DNA of 64,000 bases from Allodiplogaster sudhausi. Its lineage: Eukaryota; Nematoda; Chromadorea; Rhabditida; Diplogasteridae. Location of the stretch: the NCBI GenBank assembly GCA_945643635.1, contig CALZFC010000274.1:851501-915500 (forward strand). Reading direction: 5' to 3'. Positions 33,801 to 45,101 of this stretch are shown one piece after another (position 1 is the stretch's first letter; every line of letters begins with the position of its first letter). The translations under genes and the position numbers were made by a program. The notes under the pieces are model-generated. The model saw only the letters and a program-made list of their open reading frames with translations, was not told where the DNA came from and did no database searches.

Positions 33801-33826
33801 CGTCAAAAAGGAAAAAAATTTCTACC

Positions 33827-35252
33827 ATGAAAAGAGAAATCGTCACCGTTTTTCTAGCAGCTACCATAGCGACTGCTTCAGCTGACTGCGGCTTCCCGAA
33901 CGGTTGATCAATTTGCGAGAATTATGAAATTTTTATATTTGAACAACAATTAGAAAATTGTGTTGCGCAACTGCTTCCTAGACTTCTCAAAATGATATCA
34001 TTTTGGGAAAGTCCTTGACACCCGCATGCTTTCACTAACGATCTCTCAATATCTATCTCTCTTTAGATTTCTCGCTCGCTCTATCACGTGTAAAAATTAA
34101 AATAAGAAACAATTTGAATGATGACGTCATTAACTTCTCTCAACTGTTGCTATAGGCACTGACACGCAGTCGCATTGGTGGCAGAATGCGGGCACGGGAA
34201 ATGTCACGTTCATCGACTGCGTTCTCTTCAATGACAAGGGATATTTTTCGTCGTATTTTTTTTAAAGTTTTTTCTAGAAAATGCTAGAACACTGAGTGGA
34301 TCTAGAAAAAATTTTTAGATGCAACCGTGCATAAATGATCTTTAAAATATTTATTTATATATGTACTACATTTAATACCAGTTTTACATCTATGTAAATC
34401 CGAGTAATCGAAAGAATATTTGCATAAAAAATTAAGTTTTGATTAGTAATATGTCTCGGCATGCAAAGTGAGAACGAGTATCCGATCTCGTTGTCCTCTC
34501 CGCTGTACGCGCAGACGACCCTCGACAACGGCGAGGAGGAGATGGTGCCCGGCGATCTGCTCATCTCCATCCGTGTCTTCCAGCTGTACGAGATGAGAGA
34601 TGGGCACTGCCGCTGGGTCGAAGTGCCGACCATGGGCATTTTGTTAGAAGCATTTCTTTTCTAATGTAGAACCGCAATCTCTTTGAATTTTTTTTCTGGT
34701 CTCGTCTCTCTAAATCACATGCTCTCTCACACTTGTGTCAAGCAAGAGCTAGTTTTGACTTCTTTAACTTTGGAATGATAAAAATTATACCATAAACATT
34801 TAAATCTCATCGTTCATTTAGTTGTCTATGCTTTTGTGTTAGAAAGAAACATTTCTGCCTACGAAAAGGCGATCTATAAAACTAGTTCGGCCATATTTAC
34901 GGACTCATTTTTATACGGTACTCAACAGGAACAACATGGACGGCTGCACGAACGGCGTGCCTTGCCAGGTGAAGCGTGGACGGCAGACCATTATGGTCAA
35001 GCTCGACTTTACCAAATATGTTGACTGAGACATTTTACACAGTATTACTGATTTATATTATATCGCTTTCTATACAACTGGCAATAATGAAGACGCCGGG
35101 ATTACTAATTAGATTCCAATAGATTCCGGGAATTGATCGGAATGCTGACGAGCGACGCGCCGTACCAGGTCGAGTTGACACTGCGCAGCAAGTCAACCGG
35201 GAAGACTGCATCGATTACGTCGCCACGCGCCATCACCAAGAAGACTTCATAG
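33827..35252 (+). pseudogene. ML-like protein ML2, probably broken at the intron 4 donor
   Basis: Exons: 33827-33902 (MKREIVTVFLAATIATASA signal peptide, then DCGFPNG), 34156-34252 (HWWQNAGTGNVTF), 34469-34642 (NEYPISLSSPLYAQTTLDN, CRWVEVPTMGIL), 34929 to about 35014 (MDGCTNGVPCQVKRG), 35123-35252 (SDAPYQVELTLRSKSTG). The first four join in frame. In intact relatives exon 4 ends ACCAA|GTAAG; here the site reads ACCAAATATG, the GT is gone, and the frame runs to a TGA after KYVD. The next GT, just downstream, does not restore the frame. Also odd: CPV is CQV, and exon 2 uses a displaced donor. Retention of intron 4 would give a protein without the last strands. Confidence 0.65.
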
Positions 35253-35539
35253 AATCTGTCGATAACGGCCGATCTTTTTTATATTGATTTTTTCGCCCTA
35301 AGACTTTTTGATCTACCGCCATCGCGCACGAGGTTACCAAAATGATTTTGTATTACGTGCATCAATAAATTACAACTAATAAACGAATTAAATGTGTAAG
35401 ATGTCTTTGCTCTCGAACACATTTGCGTCGAATTTGTTGAGTATTGGATAGGAAGAAAGAGTGAGAGAGAGAGAAAGAGATAGAGGAAGAGATAGAGAGA
35501 GAGAAAGTGACATCTTGCGCACAAAAAGAAGTAGTGGAA

Positions 35540-35680
35540 CTGTCGTTTTCGAATGTCGTAAATGTCCCTGATTGTGGCGTAAACTTGTGTTCTTTGACAG
35601 CTTTATCTTACTCTTCTTCTTTCGCCTTTCGAGCAAAAAAGTTCCAGGGACATCGAACTTGCAACAAAAGGTGGGATCAG
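35540..35680 (-). pseudogene. Relic of an unrelated conserved minus-strand frame, copy 1
   Basis: The minus strand gives FDVPGTFL...KAKEEE, a stop, then DKAVKE, matching the open copies at 39601-39795 and 43905-44085. A frame break and a stop are visible. Family unknown. Confidence 0.5.
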
Positions 35681-35689
35681 GACAGAATA

Positions 35690-36600
35690 AAAAAACTCTG
35701 GGAGGAGTGAGAGGGAGAGAGAGGAAAAGAAAGAGAGAGGGAGAGAGAGGAAGAAAGAGAGAGGAAAGTTGACGAGTTTATAAGTATAACGGAGTGCACG
35801 CCACTCTCGATGCACCCCTCTCCTAAAGAGGAAGAGAGGAAAAGCAGCTTATATTAGTAATAATAAGACTCCGGCTCCTCTTTCTTTCCTCTTATCTGTT
35901 GGAAGGAAGAGGAGGCAACAGCTGCAGCCAAACAATAAGACGAGCACTACGCGCATGGAAACTACACATGAAAGGATGTTGTGAGAGTTAAGAGAGAGAG
36001 AGAGAGACGAAAAGCAGAGAAAAATGAAGAAGAAATAATATAATTAAAGTACTAAAAATAATGTAGACTATAAAATGATATCGATCACATTAATGAAGTC
36101 TGAATCATTGTAGCGAGCATGTTCTCAACAACAAAAGACAACAAATTGTGCAAATTCAATATTTGATTGATTATGTGTACATCAACTATAAACTACTGCT
36201 TACTACATACTTACGTATATGTACCTGATCTGAATTTTCAAATACACTCATGAATCCACTTTAAGTCTGATTAAAAGTGGAATCGCCTAACAGACTACGG
36301 GAATGGAAGTCTGTAGTCATTTAGCCAGTCTCTATCTGCTAACACTAGCCTTATCTCTGTGAGGAATGGGTCGTGATAGTTTGTCAAAAGAAAGTTACAA
36401 TGAGAAAACACAACTAAAGTCATGCTTGAACAAAACCGCATTTCGAAACCTGCCGATACTTCAGAAATGTCTTCAGATTGTATGTAGATTAAACGAACGC
36501 ATCATACGCCAAAGGAAACATCAAATATGCCAAGAAAGAGTTTCATTTTTTACCATTACAGCCAGCACATTGTGCGAATAATGGAATTATCTCACTCTCA
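35690..36600. repeat. Duplicated intergenic spacer, copy 1
   Basis: Similar to 39780-40160 and 40440-40570: GGAGAGAGGAAA tract, ATGCACCCCTCTCCTAAAG, CAGCCAAACAATAAGACGAG, GACAGACTACGRGRATGGAA-type stretch. It contains (GA)n runs and no supported gene. It defines one border of the ML tandem duplication unit. Confidence 0.75.
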
Positions 36601-36724
36601 CTCTCTCTCACTCTCTCTCACTCTATCTCTCCCTCTCCCTCTCTCCCTCTCCTTCATCGAAGCTTGAACCATGTGATCTGCATCGCAAGGACAGCGCGTC
36701 CTTCCTCCTCTCAGGCCTTGCTAG

Positions 36725-36734
36725 CATAAAAGAG
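36725..36734 (+). promoter_or_regulatory. TATA-like box of ML3
   Basis: CATAAAAGAG, 74-83 bp upstream of the ATG, as in ML4 and ML5. The upstream E-box is degenerate (CATGTGATCT at 36670) and the TTATCA site of the sister genes is missing. Confidence 0.6.
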
Positions 36735-36807
36735 TCGCATCTTCAAACGAAAAGACACTTCTCTTCTCGCAGTAGCTTCTCCCTCCATCTTCTCCTCCTC
36801 CTGCGAG

Positions 36808-37268
36808 ATGCTCACCGCCGCTCTTCTCCTCGCCGCTCTCGCCACCGGCGCCAACGCCGCTTGCGGCTTTCCGAATGGTTAGAAAAATATTTATCTTGAA
36901 CAATTTTTTTAAGAAGATTTATAATTTAGAATACTAACTATGAATAACAAATACTTAAAAGTTAAAAATGGTTTAAAATAATATTTATTATTATTAAAAT
37001 TCAGGCACCGACACCGCGCTGCACTGGTGGCAAGCGCCCGGCACTGGCAAGGTCACCTTCACCGAAGCCATTCCCCAGGACGCCGCTGGTAAGCTTTCTT
37101 TGGCATTGAGTCAGATTTCATCTTGGCATAATGCGGGGTCTTTTTTTAATGGTTGAAATTTTTTTTTTTTCAACCATTTTTTAGAAATATTTTATAAGAA
37201 GAAAAGCGTAGATTAAAACCACCTAGTATCCCTAGCTGTCGCTGGTTCTACCTTGTGCTCTCTCCTTA

Positions 37269-37307
<39 letters not shown>

Positions 37308-38231
37308 GGTTCTACTTGGCCCTCTCTCTTCTCTCTTCTCCCTTTCCACTCGCTCTCCTCTCTATCTATCTCTCTCTCTCTCCCTCCTCCAGGCAAGCTC
37401 TAGTACCCGATCCAGCTGAAGAAGCCGTTGTACGTGCTAACCACGCTGGACAACGAAAACGCAGTCCTGAAAGCGGGCGATCTTCTCATGAGCATCAAGC
37501 TCTACCAGTACGGAGGATTCGCCGGCTGCTCGTGGAGCGAGGTCCCCACCTTCGGACTCCTGTATGTCCCCTTCCATTTTTCATCAACTTAAATATAAAA
37601 AATTAAGTTAAGAAAATTGAAATAGCAAGTTGGGTTGTTCCTAGCATGGAGAGATTGAGAGACAGACACAGAACGAGAGAGAGAGAGAGAGAGAGAATGG
37701 GAGAGAGAGAGAGTCCTCACAAAAGATAATACAATGATCCTCCAGTCAATTCTGAACTGTCTACATTGTATTGTATTTTAGATATAGTATTATAGATTTG
37801 AGGATATAAATTTAATTATAAATATAGTTTATATTTTTTTATTCCAGAGGTAACCTCCATGCGTGCGCCAACGGAGTACCGTGCCCAATAGTCATTGGCA
37901 AGGCCACCGTCAAGGTCGTCCTCGACTTCACCAAGTTAGCCTCTCCCTCTCTCTTATAATCGCTATCTCTTAATATCTCTCTCCCTCTTATTATCTCTCT
38001 CTCTCTCTGTCTATGTCTATTTTCTGTCTCTCTCATCTCAATCTCTGTCTCTCTCTCTGTCTGCGTCTATTTTCTGTCTCTCTCATCTCTCTCTCTCTTT
38101 TAAGATATAGCGCCATCATCTCTCTACTGAAGAACGACGCTCCCTACCAGATCGAGATGACCCTTAAGAGCAAGTCCACCGGCCACGCCGTGACACTCGT
38201 GGCCCAGGCCCGCTCTCTCACCAAGTTGTAG
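36808..38231 (+). pseudogene. ML-like protein ML3 with an in-frame stop codon
   Basis: Exons 36808-36877, 37005-37088, 37393-37561, 37848-37934 and 38105-38231 have the same sizes and phases as intact ML4. The protein begins MLTAALLLAALATGANA|ACGFPNG, then LHWWQAPGTGKVTF, YGGFAGCSWSEVPTFGLL, LHACANGVPCPIVIGK and a C-terminus KSKSTGHAVTLVAQARSLTK. In exon 3 the codon GAG of GKLEYP is TAG (37401-37403), which would stop translation about 55 residues in. All other exons and splice sites are clean, so the mutation is recent, or a sequencing error, or a segregating null. Otherwise it would be a secreted lipid-binding protein. Confidence 0.82.
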
Positions 38232-38499
38232 AGAGGATACCGTAATCCACCAATATTCAATTGATACTGTAGCTCTGTTTGTCTAATAATAACTTATCAA
38301 GAATTTTCATTACATGAGAATAAACAGTTCTCTCTAAAAGATGAACGAACCGCTAAATATATTCAATTTGCCAGGGTGTAACCGAATTGTATCATTATGT
38401 TATTCTACATTTTTAATTTTTTCAAAAATAAAAATATTAAATAAACATTTTTATCCTATTTTTCGATGCATTTCATGCCGTTTCATTTCAATATGTACC

Positions 38500-38560
38500 A
38501 AAAAAAGTCTTTATTGGTGTGAGTTTGAAGCGAGACTGTTTTCTTATCGTTCCGGATCTT

Positions 38561-38595
<35 letters not shown>

Positions 38596-38692
38596 GCTTT
38601 TCTCTCTCTCTCACCTCTCCCTTTCATCTCGCTCTCATCTCTCAATGTCCTGTTCATATCACATTTCCTCTCTCTCTCGCGCTCTCCCTCTT

Positions 38693-38733
<41 letters not shown>

Positions 38734-39370
38734 TCCCTGTATTTTCTGGAGTAGAGTGTAGGCGTGCGTCGGAATCAAGAAGTTTCGTTCCATTTAGAAG
38801 AGCTTTAAACTCAATGATGATCTTTCTAGGAAGTGAATGCATTCGCGAGAGTAGGTGTAACTTTGAGATACGAGACACCAATATTTCACGATTTGTGAGA
38901 GCACCTAAAGGGCCGCGGGAATAGCCAAAATCGACCAATAAGTAAGTTTTGTTCAAAACTTCCTTATCGGTGCTATTTGATATGAGGAATCAATTGAAGC
39001 TGGTCTGAAAGTTGGAAAACGACTTGAATTATGGGGCTCGCCGTGCTGGGAGGCGAGTCGGCGCTTACTTTTGCATGAACTGACATGAAAAAACTTTTAA
39101 AACAAAGTTGACCCTCTCACAGTGCACGTGGATACTCCTCATAAAATTTTGGTTACCAGATTCCGACACTTTCCCCCCGGGCAGGGAGAGACTCTCTATA
39201 TGTGCTTATATAAATACATATAAAATTTTTTTTAATGTCATATTTTTCTTTAGAAAATATAGCCCATAACATTAATTTTTTCTCCTTCTCAAATTGCAAT
39301 TCACGCTCACTGACAATATGAGCGGTGGTATTGTCTGCATTATGCTACAGTGTCACGAAATAGATTGGAT
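38500..39370 (+). pseudogene. Relic of the 3' half of an ML1-type gene
   Basis: 38505-38760 resembles ML1 intron 2 (32170-32525), including GAGTGAGACTGTT/GAAGCGAGACTGTT and the CT tract. At 39298-39350 the remnant of exon 4 reads TTCACGCTCACTGACAATAT, giving FTLTDNMSGGIVCIMLQ, followed by the ML1 3' flank. Exon 3 is missing. It is a leftover of an earlier tandem unit. Confidence 0.65.
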
Positions 39371-39600
39371 ATTGATTGAAATTGAAACATTCAATTTCTC
39401 TTTTTTTTCAATTCTGGGCATTTTTGAAAATAATAGCCTTCGTTTTGTCTTCCACTGACATAAATATTGACGCAAAAGAAAGAGCGAAGAGAGAGAGAGA
39501 GAGCGAAAGAGCAGATTAAAACGATATATAATGTGGTAATCCTTGTACAACCGGCTGGCTACAAGAGAGTGCATACCCAAGAGGACTCTGGCAGGACGTA

Positions 39601-39795
39601 CTAAGAATCTCGATATTTTGCACACAAAAAGAAGTGGTGGAACCGTCGTTTTAGAACGTCGTAAATGTCCTCGAATTGTGCTGTAATCTCCCGTTCTTTG
39701 ACAGCTTTATCTTGCTCTTCTTCGTTGGCCTTTCGAGCATGCAAAAAAATGTCAGGGACATCGAACAGGCAACAAAAGATGAGATCAGGACACAA
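39601..39795 (-). pseudogene. Conserved minus-strand frame, copy 2 (open)
   Basis: The frame reads FDVPDIFLHARKANEEEQDK, AVKEREITAQFEDIYDVLKR and ends RFHHFFLCAKYRDS. Related frames occur at 35540-35680 and 43905-44085, each on the antisense side of the ML repeat unit. The conservation is mostly due to segmental duplication. It may be a fragment of a captured gene. Family not recognised. Confidence 0.4.
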
Positions 39796-40196
39796 TACAA
39801 ATACTGGGAGGAATGAGAGAATGCGAGGGAAAGAGAGCGTGAAAGAGAGAGAGGATAGTTTATAAGTTTATCAGTAAAACAGCGTGCGCTCCACGCTCGA
39901 TGCACGCCTTTCCTAAAGTGGAAAAGAGGAAAAGCTGCTTAGCGATAATAAGTCTCCTGGCTCCTCTTACTTCTTATCATTTGGAAAGATGAATTGGAGG
40001 CAACATCAGCAGCCAAACAATAAGACGAGGACTACGCATGGAAACTACAAATGAAAGGATGTTGTGAGAGTGAAGAAAGAGAGAGAGAGAGATAGAGAGA
40101 GAGAGAGACGAAAAGTAGATGAAGCAAGAAGAAAAGCGTAGAAATTAGTAACCAAAAACAATGTGAAGGACAAAAAAAATCTGAATCATATTTTAA

Positions 40197-40398
40197 AGGA
40201 GGACGATCACCGCCGAAAACTTATGTGAAATTGCAAATTACCGCGTCCCTTTGCACTCTCATTCGTGCGTGCTATTTTCACGCAGCGGGTTTGTGCGCCC
40301 TGCGAAATAGCACGCGAGAATGAGAGAGTGAGGAATCACAGGGCAGACGCGGCAATTCGAACCTGCATTAAATATATTTGTTTGATGATCGCCCTCCT
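40197..40398. mobile_element. MITE family A, best copy
   Basis: Ends AGGAGGACGATCACCG and, inverted, AGGAGGGCGATCATC, with TTAA on both sides (40193-40196, 40399-40402). The interior contains inverted GCGTGCTATTTTCACGC / GCGAAATAGCACGCG and matches the copies at 8101 and 20551. Confidence 0.88.
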
Positions 40399-40599
40399 TT
40401 AAGGGAGATCTAACCAACAACAAAAATATACACTTGATACTCAGTGGCAAACTAGAATATGTTCTTGAGTTGTATTTTCCAATGTCACCATGCATCCAAT
40501 TCGAGTCTGATTAAAAATGGAAGCGCCTGACAGACTACGAGGATGGAAGTCTGTAGTCGGCTAGTAAGCCTACCTGCTAACAGTATCTTTTTTCAGTCT

Positions 40600-41280
40600 A
40601 TCACTTACTTTTCATGACTTATTTAATAGATCGACGCAATAAAACCTAAACCTCTCCGTATAGCGATAGTCACGATAGTCCAAAATACAATAAAAACATT
40701 GTGAAACGTACCGATTTGAATAAATGTCGTTCAATAATAGGAGCACAATTTACGCTAAAGGACAATGTCAAATATTCAACGATATAGTGAAAAAAATTAT
40801 AAAGTAAAGGATAAGTAGGCCAAAGGAACCAAAATATGTACATATGCTGATTCGCTTGGTCGATATAATAAGCCGTTCTTGTACATTGCTCCGCCAATTC
40901 TGAATCAGAATATAGATTTATTTTCAAATGGTAAAAGAGTTAAGAAAATAAAATTGGGATTATTCTCTCATTTCTTAATATAACATATTATATAAGGTCA
41001 CAAATGATCAGATATCACTGATTATTGTGCAGCCTTTACTATGTTAAAATGTCACCGGCCCACACATCAATCTCGACCATGCAATAAACATAGTAAAAGG
41101 GCAAATGACGAGGAGATAACGACGGTGAAAAAAGATGGAAAAGAAGGGCTCGGCTCTCTGTTAATATGTACTCGATATCGAAAATGTAAAAGAATGAAGA
41201 AATTGCTCGACATTGAAAGCAGGGATTTTGTTGTTGCAATATTCAAGTATTCCGGAGAGGTTGAAAAATGCATCGATGCC
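40600..41280. other. Spacer without recognised gene
   Basis: AT-rich. A 195-codon open frame at 41041-41628 has low-complexity ends and no recognisable domain, and its 3' part overlaps the duplicated ML spacer (GA tract at 41538). I do not call it a gene. Confidence 0.5.
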
Positions 41281-41537
41281 ACCACATTCCAGGAATTCCA
41301 CCATTACTCTCTCTCTCTGGTTTTCTCACTCTCTCTGACTCATGTTGAATCGGGCATCGAGTGTGTATTATGGCCCATGACGCAAAGTGCCCATTCTTCC
41401 TGTGTTTTCCATATTTTCCAGTCGCACTCTGCCCACATTTGGCCCGTTTACAGCCTCTTCATCTTCTGCTGGCTACATATCAGTTTCTTTTGTTTTCTCA
41501 TGCTCTTCTTTTCGGTCCGCCTGGCCCGTCGTCAAAC

Positions 41538-41588
<51 letters not shown>

Positions 41589-41770
41589 GAATAGTATGGT
41601 ACGAAAGGGAAAATGTGGAACTGGATGAGTGATTTTCACTCTCTTTCTCTTTCTCTCCTCTCACTGTTTCTCTGTTTCTCTCCACACTCTCTCAGTATTC
41701 ACTTCACTCTCTCTCTCTCTTCCCTCTCTATCTCCTCTCTCACTCTCTCCCCCTCGATCCAAGCTTCTGC

Positions 41771-41817
41771 CACGTGATCTACACTGCCGCCTTATCAGCC
41801 AACCTCCCGCATAAAAG
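41771..41817 (+). promoter_or_regulatory. ML4 proximal promoter: CACGTG, TTATCA, TATA-like
   Basis: CACGTGATCT (41771), TTATCA (41792-41797, complement TGATAA, a GATA-factor site) and CATAAAAGAG (about 41810) are spaced as in ML5 (44503, 44561, 44579). GATA factors of the ELT-2 type drive intestinal genes in Caenorhabditis; that this holds here is inference. Confidence 0.6.
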
Positions 41818-41892
41818 AGCGGCCTCATCAGACGGAAAGCCACTTCTCATCTCGCAGCAGCTTCTCCCTCCAGCTTCTCCTCGTCCTCCGAG

Positions 41893-42353
41893 ATGCTCAC
41901 CGCCGCTCTTCTCCTCGCCGCTCTCGCCACCGGCGCAAACGCCGCTTGCGGCTTCCCGAACGGTTAGAAACTCTTTAAAAAATTGCTTAAATTAGATGTT
42001 CAATTTTAATAATTAAGAATAATATTACATAATTACGACTAAAGTTTAATTAAAAAAAATTAAATTCAGGTACCGACACCGCAATCCACTGGTGGCAGGC
42101 GCCCGGCACTGGCAAGGTCACCTTCACCGACGCCATTCCCCAGGACGCTGATGGTAAGCATTGTTTGGCACTGAGCCAGCTTTAGATAAAGCGGGAGAAA
42201 GTTGATCGTTAAAAAATTCTTTATCATTTCATTTTAAAAGAAACTCGCAGATTTCATTGTGTGGGATCTCTTCTAGTCTCTCTCTCTCTCTCCCTCTCTT
42301 TCTGCTTCTACTTGGCACTCTCTTTTCTCTCTTCTCTCTCCCTTCCCACTCAA

Positions 42354-42395
<42 letters not shown>

Positions 42396-43285
42396 GGCAA
42401 GCTCGAGTACCCGATCCAGCTGAAGAAGCCGCTGTACGTGCTGACGACGCTGGACAACGAGGAGGTCGTCATGACCGCCGGAGACCTTCTCATGAGCATC
42501 AAGCTCTACCAGTACGGAGGATTCGCCGGCTGCTCGTGGAGCGAGGTGCCGACCTTCGGACTCCTGTACGAATCTTTTCGTCCATTGAGCCTTTTAACCG
42601 AGCCAAAAACTCATCTTTAAATTCGCGCCTTTTTGCATGAGACACTAGGGCGAGAGAGCGTGTGATTTAGAAAGACGCGTCTAGTAAGGAAAATTGAAAA
42701 AGATTACGACAGAGTTACATCCTGCTTTAACACTTGAGAGAATACGGAATATGCGGAAGAGACTATCATTGATATCCGCCATGACGTCATGTAATGCTCA
42801 TCTTCTAGTCAATTTTGTCTTTAAGAAAAACAGTATTGCATTTTATGATCGACAAAAATTTACTTATAAAAATAGTTTTTATTTTGTTTACTTACCACAT
42901 TTTACAGCAATAACCTCGACGCGTGCGCCAACGGAGTCCCGTGCCCGGTCGCCATGGGCAAGGGCACCATTAAGGTCGTCCTCGACTTCACCAAGTAAGA
43001 CTTTCTCTCTCACTCTCTCTCTCTCCATCTCTGTCTCTCTCTTACTCTTTCTCTCTCTCTATTTCTCTCCCTCCCTCTCTCTCTCTCTTGCTCTCTCTCT
43101 CTCTCTGTCTCTCTCTCTCTCTTTGTAACTTGCTCTAACACTCTCTCTCTCATCAAAGATACGGCGCCATCATCTCTCTGCTGAAGAATGACGCGCCCTA
43201 CCAGATTGAGATGACCCTGAAGAGCAAGTCCTCTGGCCACGCCGTGACCCTCGTGGCCCAGGCCCGCTCTCTCACCAAGTTGTAG
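41893..43285 (+). CDS. Secreted ML-domain-like protein ML4, intact
   Basis: Five exons, 41893-41962, 42070-42153, 42397-42565, 42908-42994 and 43159-43285, give 178 residues with phases 1, 1, 2, 2. The signal peptide MLTAALLLAALATGANA is followed by ACGFPNGTDTAIHWWQAPGT, then GKLEYPIQLKKPLYVLTTLD, GGFAGCSWSEVPTFGLL, LDACANGVPCPVAMGKGTIK, and AIISLLKNDAPYQIEMTLKS near the end. The C-x6-CP motif and beta-rich layout support an ML fold, secreted, lipid-binding by analogy with NPC2. There are only four mature cysteines, fewer than in NPC2. A polyadenylation signal (AATAAA) lies near 43432. Introns 3 and 4 hold sense-strand CT tracts ending at the acceptors. Confidence 0.8.
42279..42392. repeat. 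CT microsatellite in ML4 intron 2
   Basis: A sense-strand CT-rich tract merging into the acceptor TTCCAG of exon 3. Further tracts occupy 43003-43150 (intron 4). Confidence 0.95.
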
Positions 43286-43431
43286 AAAGGCTACCGTAAT
43301 CTTCCCTCCTAATTGTGCCAAATTTACTTACATTCTCTCTCAATACTTTACCGGTACTCTAGCTCTGTGTGTCTAAGAATAACTTATCAAGAAGGTGCGC
43401 TGAAATGATCACCGAATGTGCATTACTTGAG

Positions 43432-43437
43432 AATAAA
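43432..43437 (+). terminator. Polyadenylation signal of ML4
   Basis: GAGAATAAAGAGTTCTC about 150 bp after the stop. The same context follows ML3 (38316, AATAAA) and, mutated to AATAAG, ML5 (46075). Confidence 0.5.
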
Positions 43438-43795
43438 GAGTTCTCGCAAAAAGATCAACGAACCAACATAATATATATAATTTTGTTAGCTATCTCGTCA
43501 TATAAATCTTTCGATTCCTAAAAAAAGCAAATGTAGATTACTATCAGATGTGAGGGGAAAACACCAAACAGGCAGGCAGCAATTCCGCAAACATCCTGAA
43601 TGCAACTTAGTACTAGAAGAATATATCGAGAATTAAAAAATACGGAACGGAAAAGATATGTATGTGTATGAAAAATATTCTCTCTCTCGTCTTCTCTCCA
43701 TCTTTTCTTTCTTTCTACAACTCGCTGTACCTCTGTCTTTCGTCTCTAACACATAGTCTCTAATGCTCCCCCTCTCACTCTCTCTATCTCTCCCT

Positions 43796-43914
43796 TACTC
43801 GATAGGCGTGACGTGACCGATGGCAAAGGGAGAGGAGGTGACCATCGACTTCACCGTGTTCGCCTTGATCATCTCGCATCTTACAAAACAAGACATCCCA
43901 CACCTGATCGAGGT
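43796..43914 (+). pseudogene. Lone relic of ML1-type exon 3
   Basis: Reads IGV, a break, then PMAKGEEVTIDFTVFALIIS and HLTKQDIPHLIE, clearly related to ML1 exon 3 (IGVECPVAKGEVDL...). It has an in-frame TGA and a CT tract before it, and no partner exons. Together with 38500-39370 it shows that an ML1-type gene was once part of each tandem unit. Confidence 0.75.
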
Positions 43915-44096
43915 TTATACTGAAGAAATTGATGATGCGAAGTAATAAGTAAATTTGTTAATCTGTTTACAAAGGATTGTGATCTAAACTTTTCTTCTTT
44001 GATAGCTTTATCTTGCTTGTTTTCTCTGGCCTTTCGAGCAGTTAAAAAAATGTCAGGGTCATCGAACATGCAGCGAATGATGGGATCAAAACACAA
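43905..44096 (-). pseudogene. Conserved minus-strand frame, copy 3
   Basis: Reads FDDPDIFLTARKARENKQDK, then AIKEEKF, after which similarity to 39601-39795 is lost. It begins directly downstream of the ML exon relic. Confidence 0.4.
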
Positions 44097-44502
44097 TAAA
44101 AAAAATTCCTCGAATTCTCTCTACTTTTCTCTCTCTCTTGTTTTCCCTCTCTCTGTCTCAATGACACATGCTTTGGGCACCGAGCGTGTATTATGCTCCA
44201 TGACGCAAATTGCCCTTTTCTCCCTCTGTTTGCCATAGTCTCGCACTCTGCCCACATTTGAGCCCTTTTACAGCCTCTTCTTCTTCTGTCTGCTATCAGT
44301 TTCTTCTGTTTTCTCATGCCTCTCAGACCGTCGCCAAAGTGAGTACGGAATAATACGGAAAAAGGGAAAATATGGAATAGGGAGAGGGATTTTCACTTCC
44401 TTCTCTCTCTCTATAACTTTCTCACTATCTCTCTCACTTTCTCCCAATATCTCTCTCTTTTCTCTTTCTCTCTCTTTCTCTCTCCTCCATCCAAGCATCT
44501 GC

Positions 44503-44586
44503 CACGTGATCTGCGTCGAAAGGCCAACGTGTTGACGGGTGCTCTTTATCCTCTACCGCCTTATCAGCCTAGCCCATGCATAAAAG
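44503..44586 (+). promoter_or_regulatory. ML5 proximal promoter: CACGTG, TTATCA, TATA-like
   Basis: CACGTG (44503-44508), TTATCA (44561-44566) and ATAAAAG (44580-44586), in the same order as in ML4; about 25 bases more separate the first two. Confidence 0.6.
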
Positions 44587-44661
44587 AGCGGCTTCATCAG
44601 ACGGAAAGCCACTTCTGATCTCGCAGCAGCTTCTCCATCCATCTTCTCCTCCTCCTCCGAG

Positions 44662-45045
44662 ATGCTCACCGCCGCTCTTCTCCTCGCCGCTCTCGCCACC
44701 GGCGCCAACGCCGCTTGTGGCTTCCCGAACGGTTACAAAAACAAAATTATTTTCATTAAATTGTTTTTAAATAAAATTTTATAATTAAGAATAGTATAAA
44801 TAATAAACCATTAATAATTAAATAAAAAATAATAATTTTAAAAATAATAACTAAAATTCAGGCACCGACACTGCCATCCACTGGTGGCAGGCGGCCGGCA
44901 CCGGCAAGGTCACCTTCATTGACGCCATCCCACAAGACGCTAGTGGTGCGGCATGTTTGGAGCTTATTTATAATAGAAACTCGCAGATTTCTTTTGATAA
45001 AACCTCTTCTAGTTCTATCTCTCTCTTTTCCTCTTTCTTCTATCA

Positions 45046-45101
<56 letters not shown>

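Noticed and set aside
40340..40375. A TTCGAACCTG motif suggesting a tRNA T-arm
   Set aside because: It lies inside a MITE copy, and no acceptor or anticodon arms pair around it. I found no convincing tRNA or rRNA in the window.
41041..41628. The longest single open frame of the spacer (195 codons)
   Set aside because: Its end is a GA repeat, the middle overlaps the duplicated ML promoter region on plus-strand, and no domain or splice context supports it.
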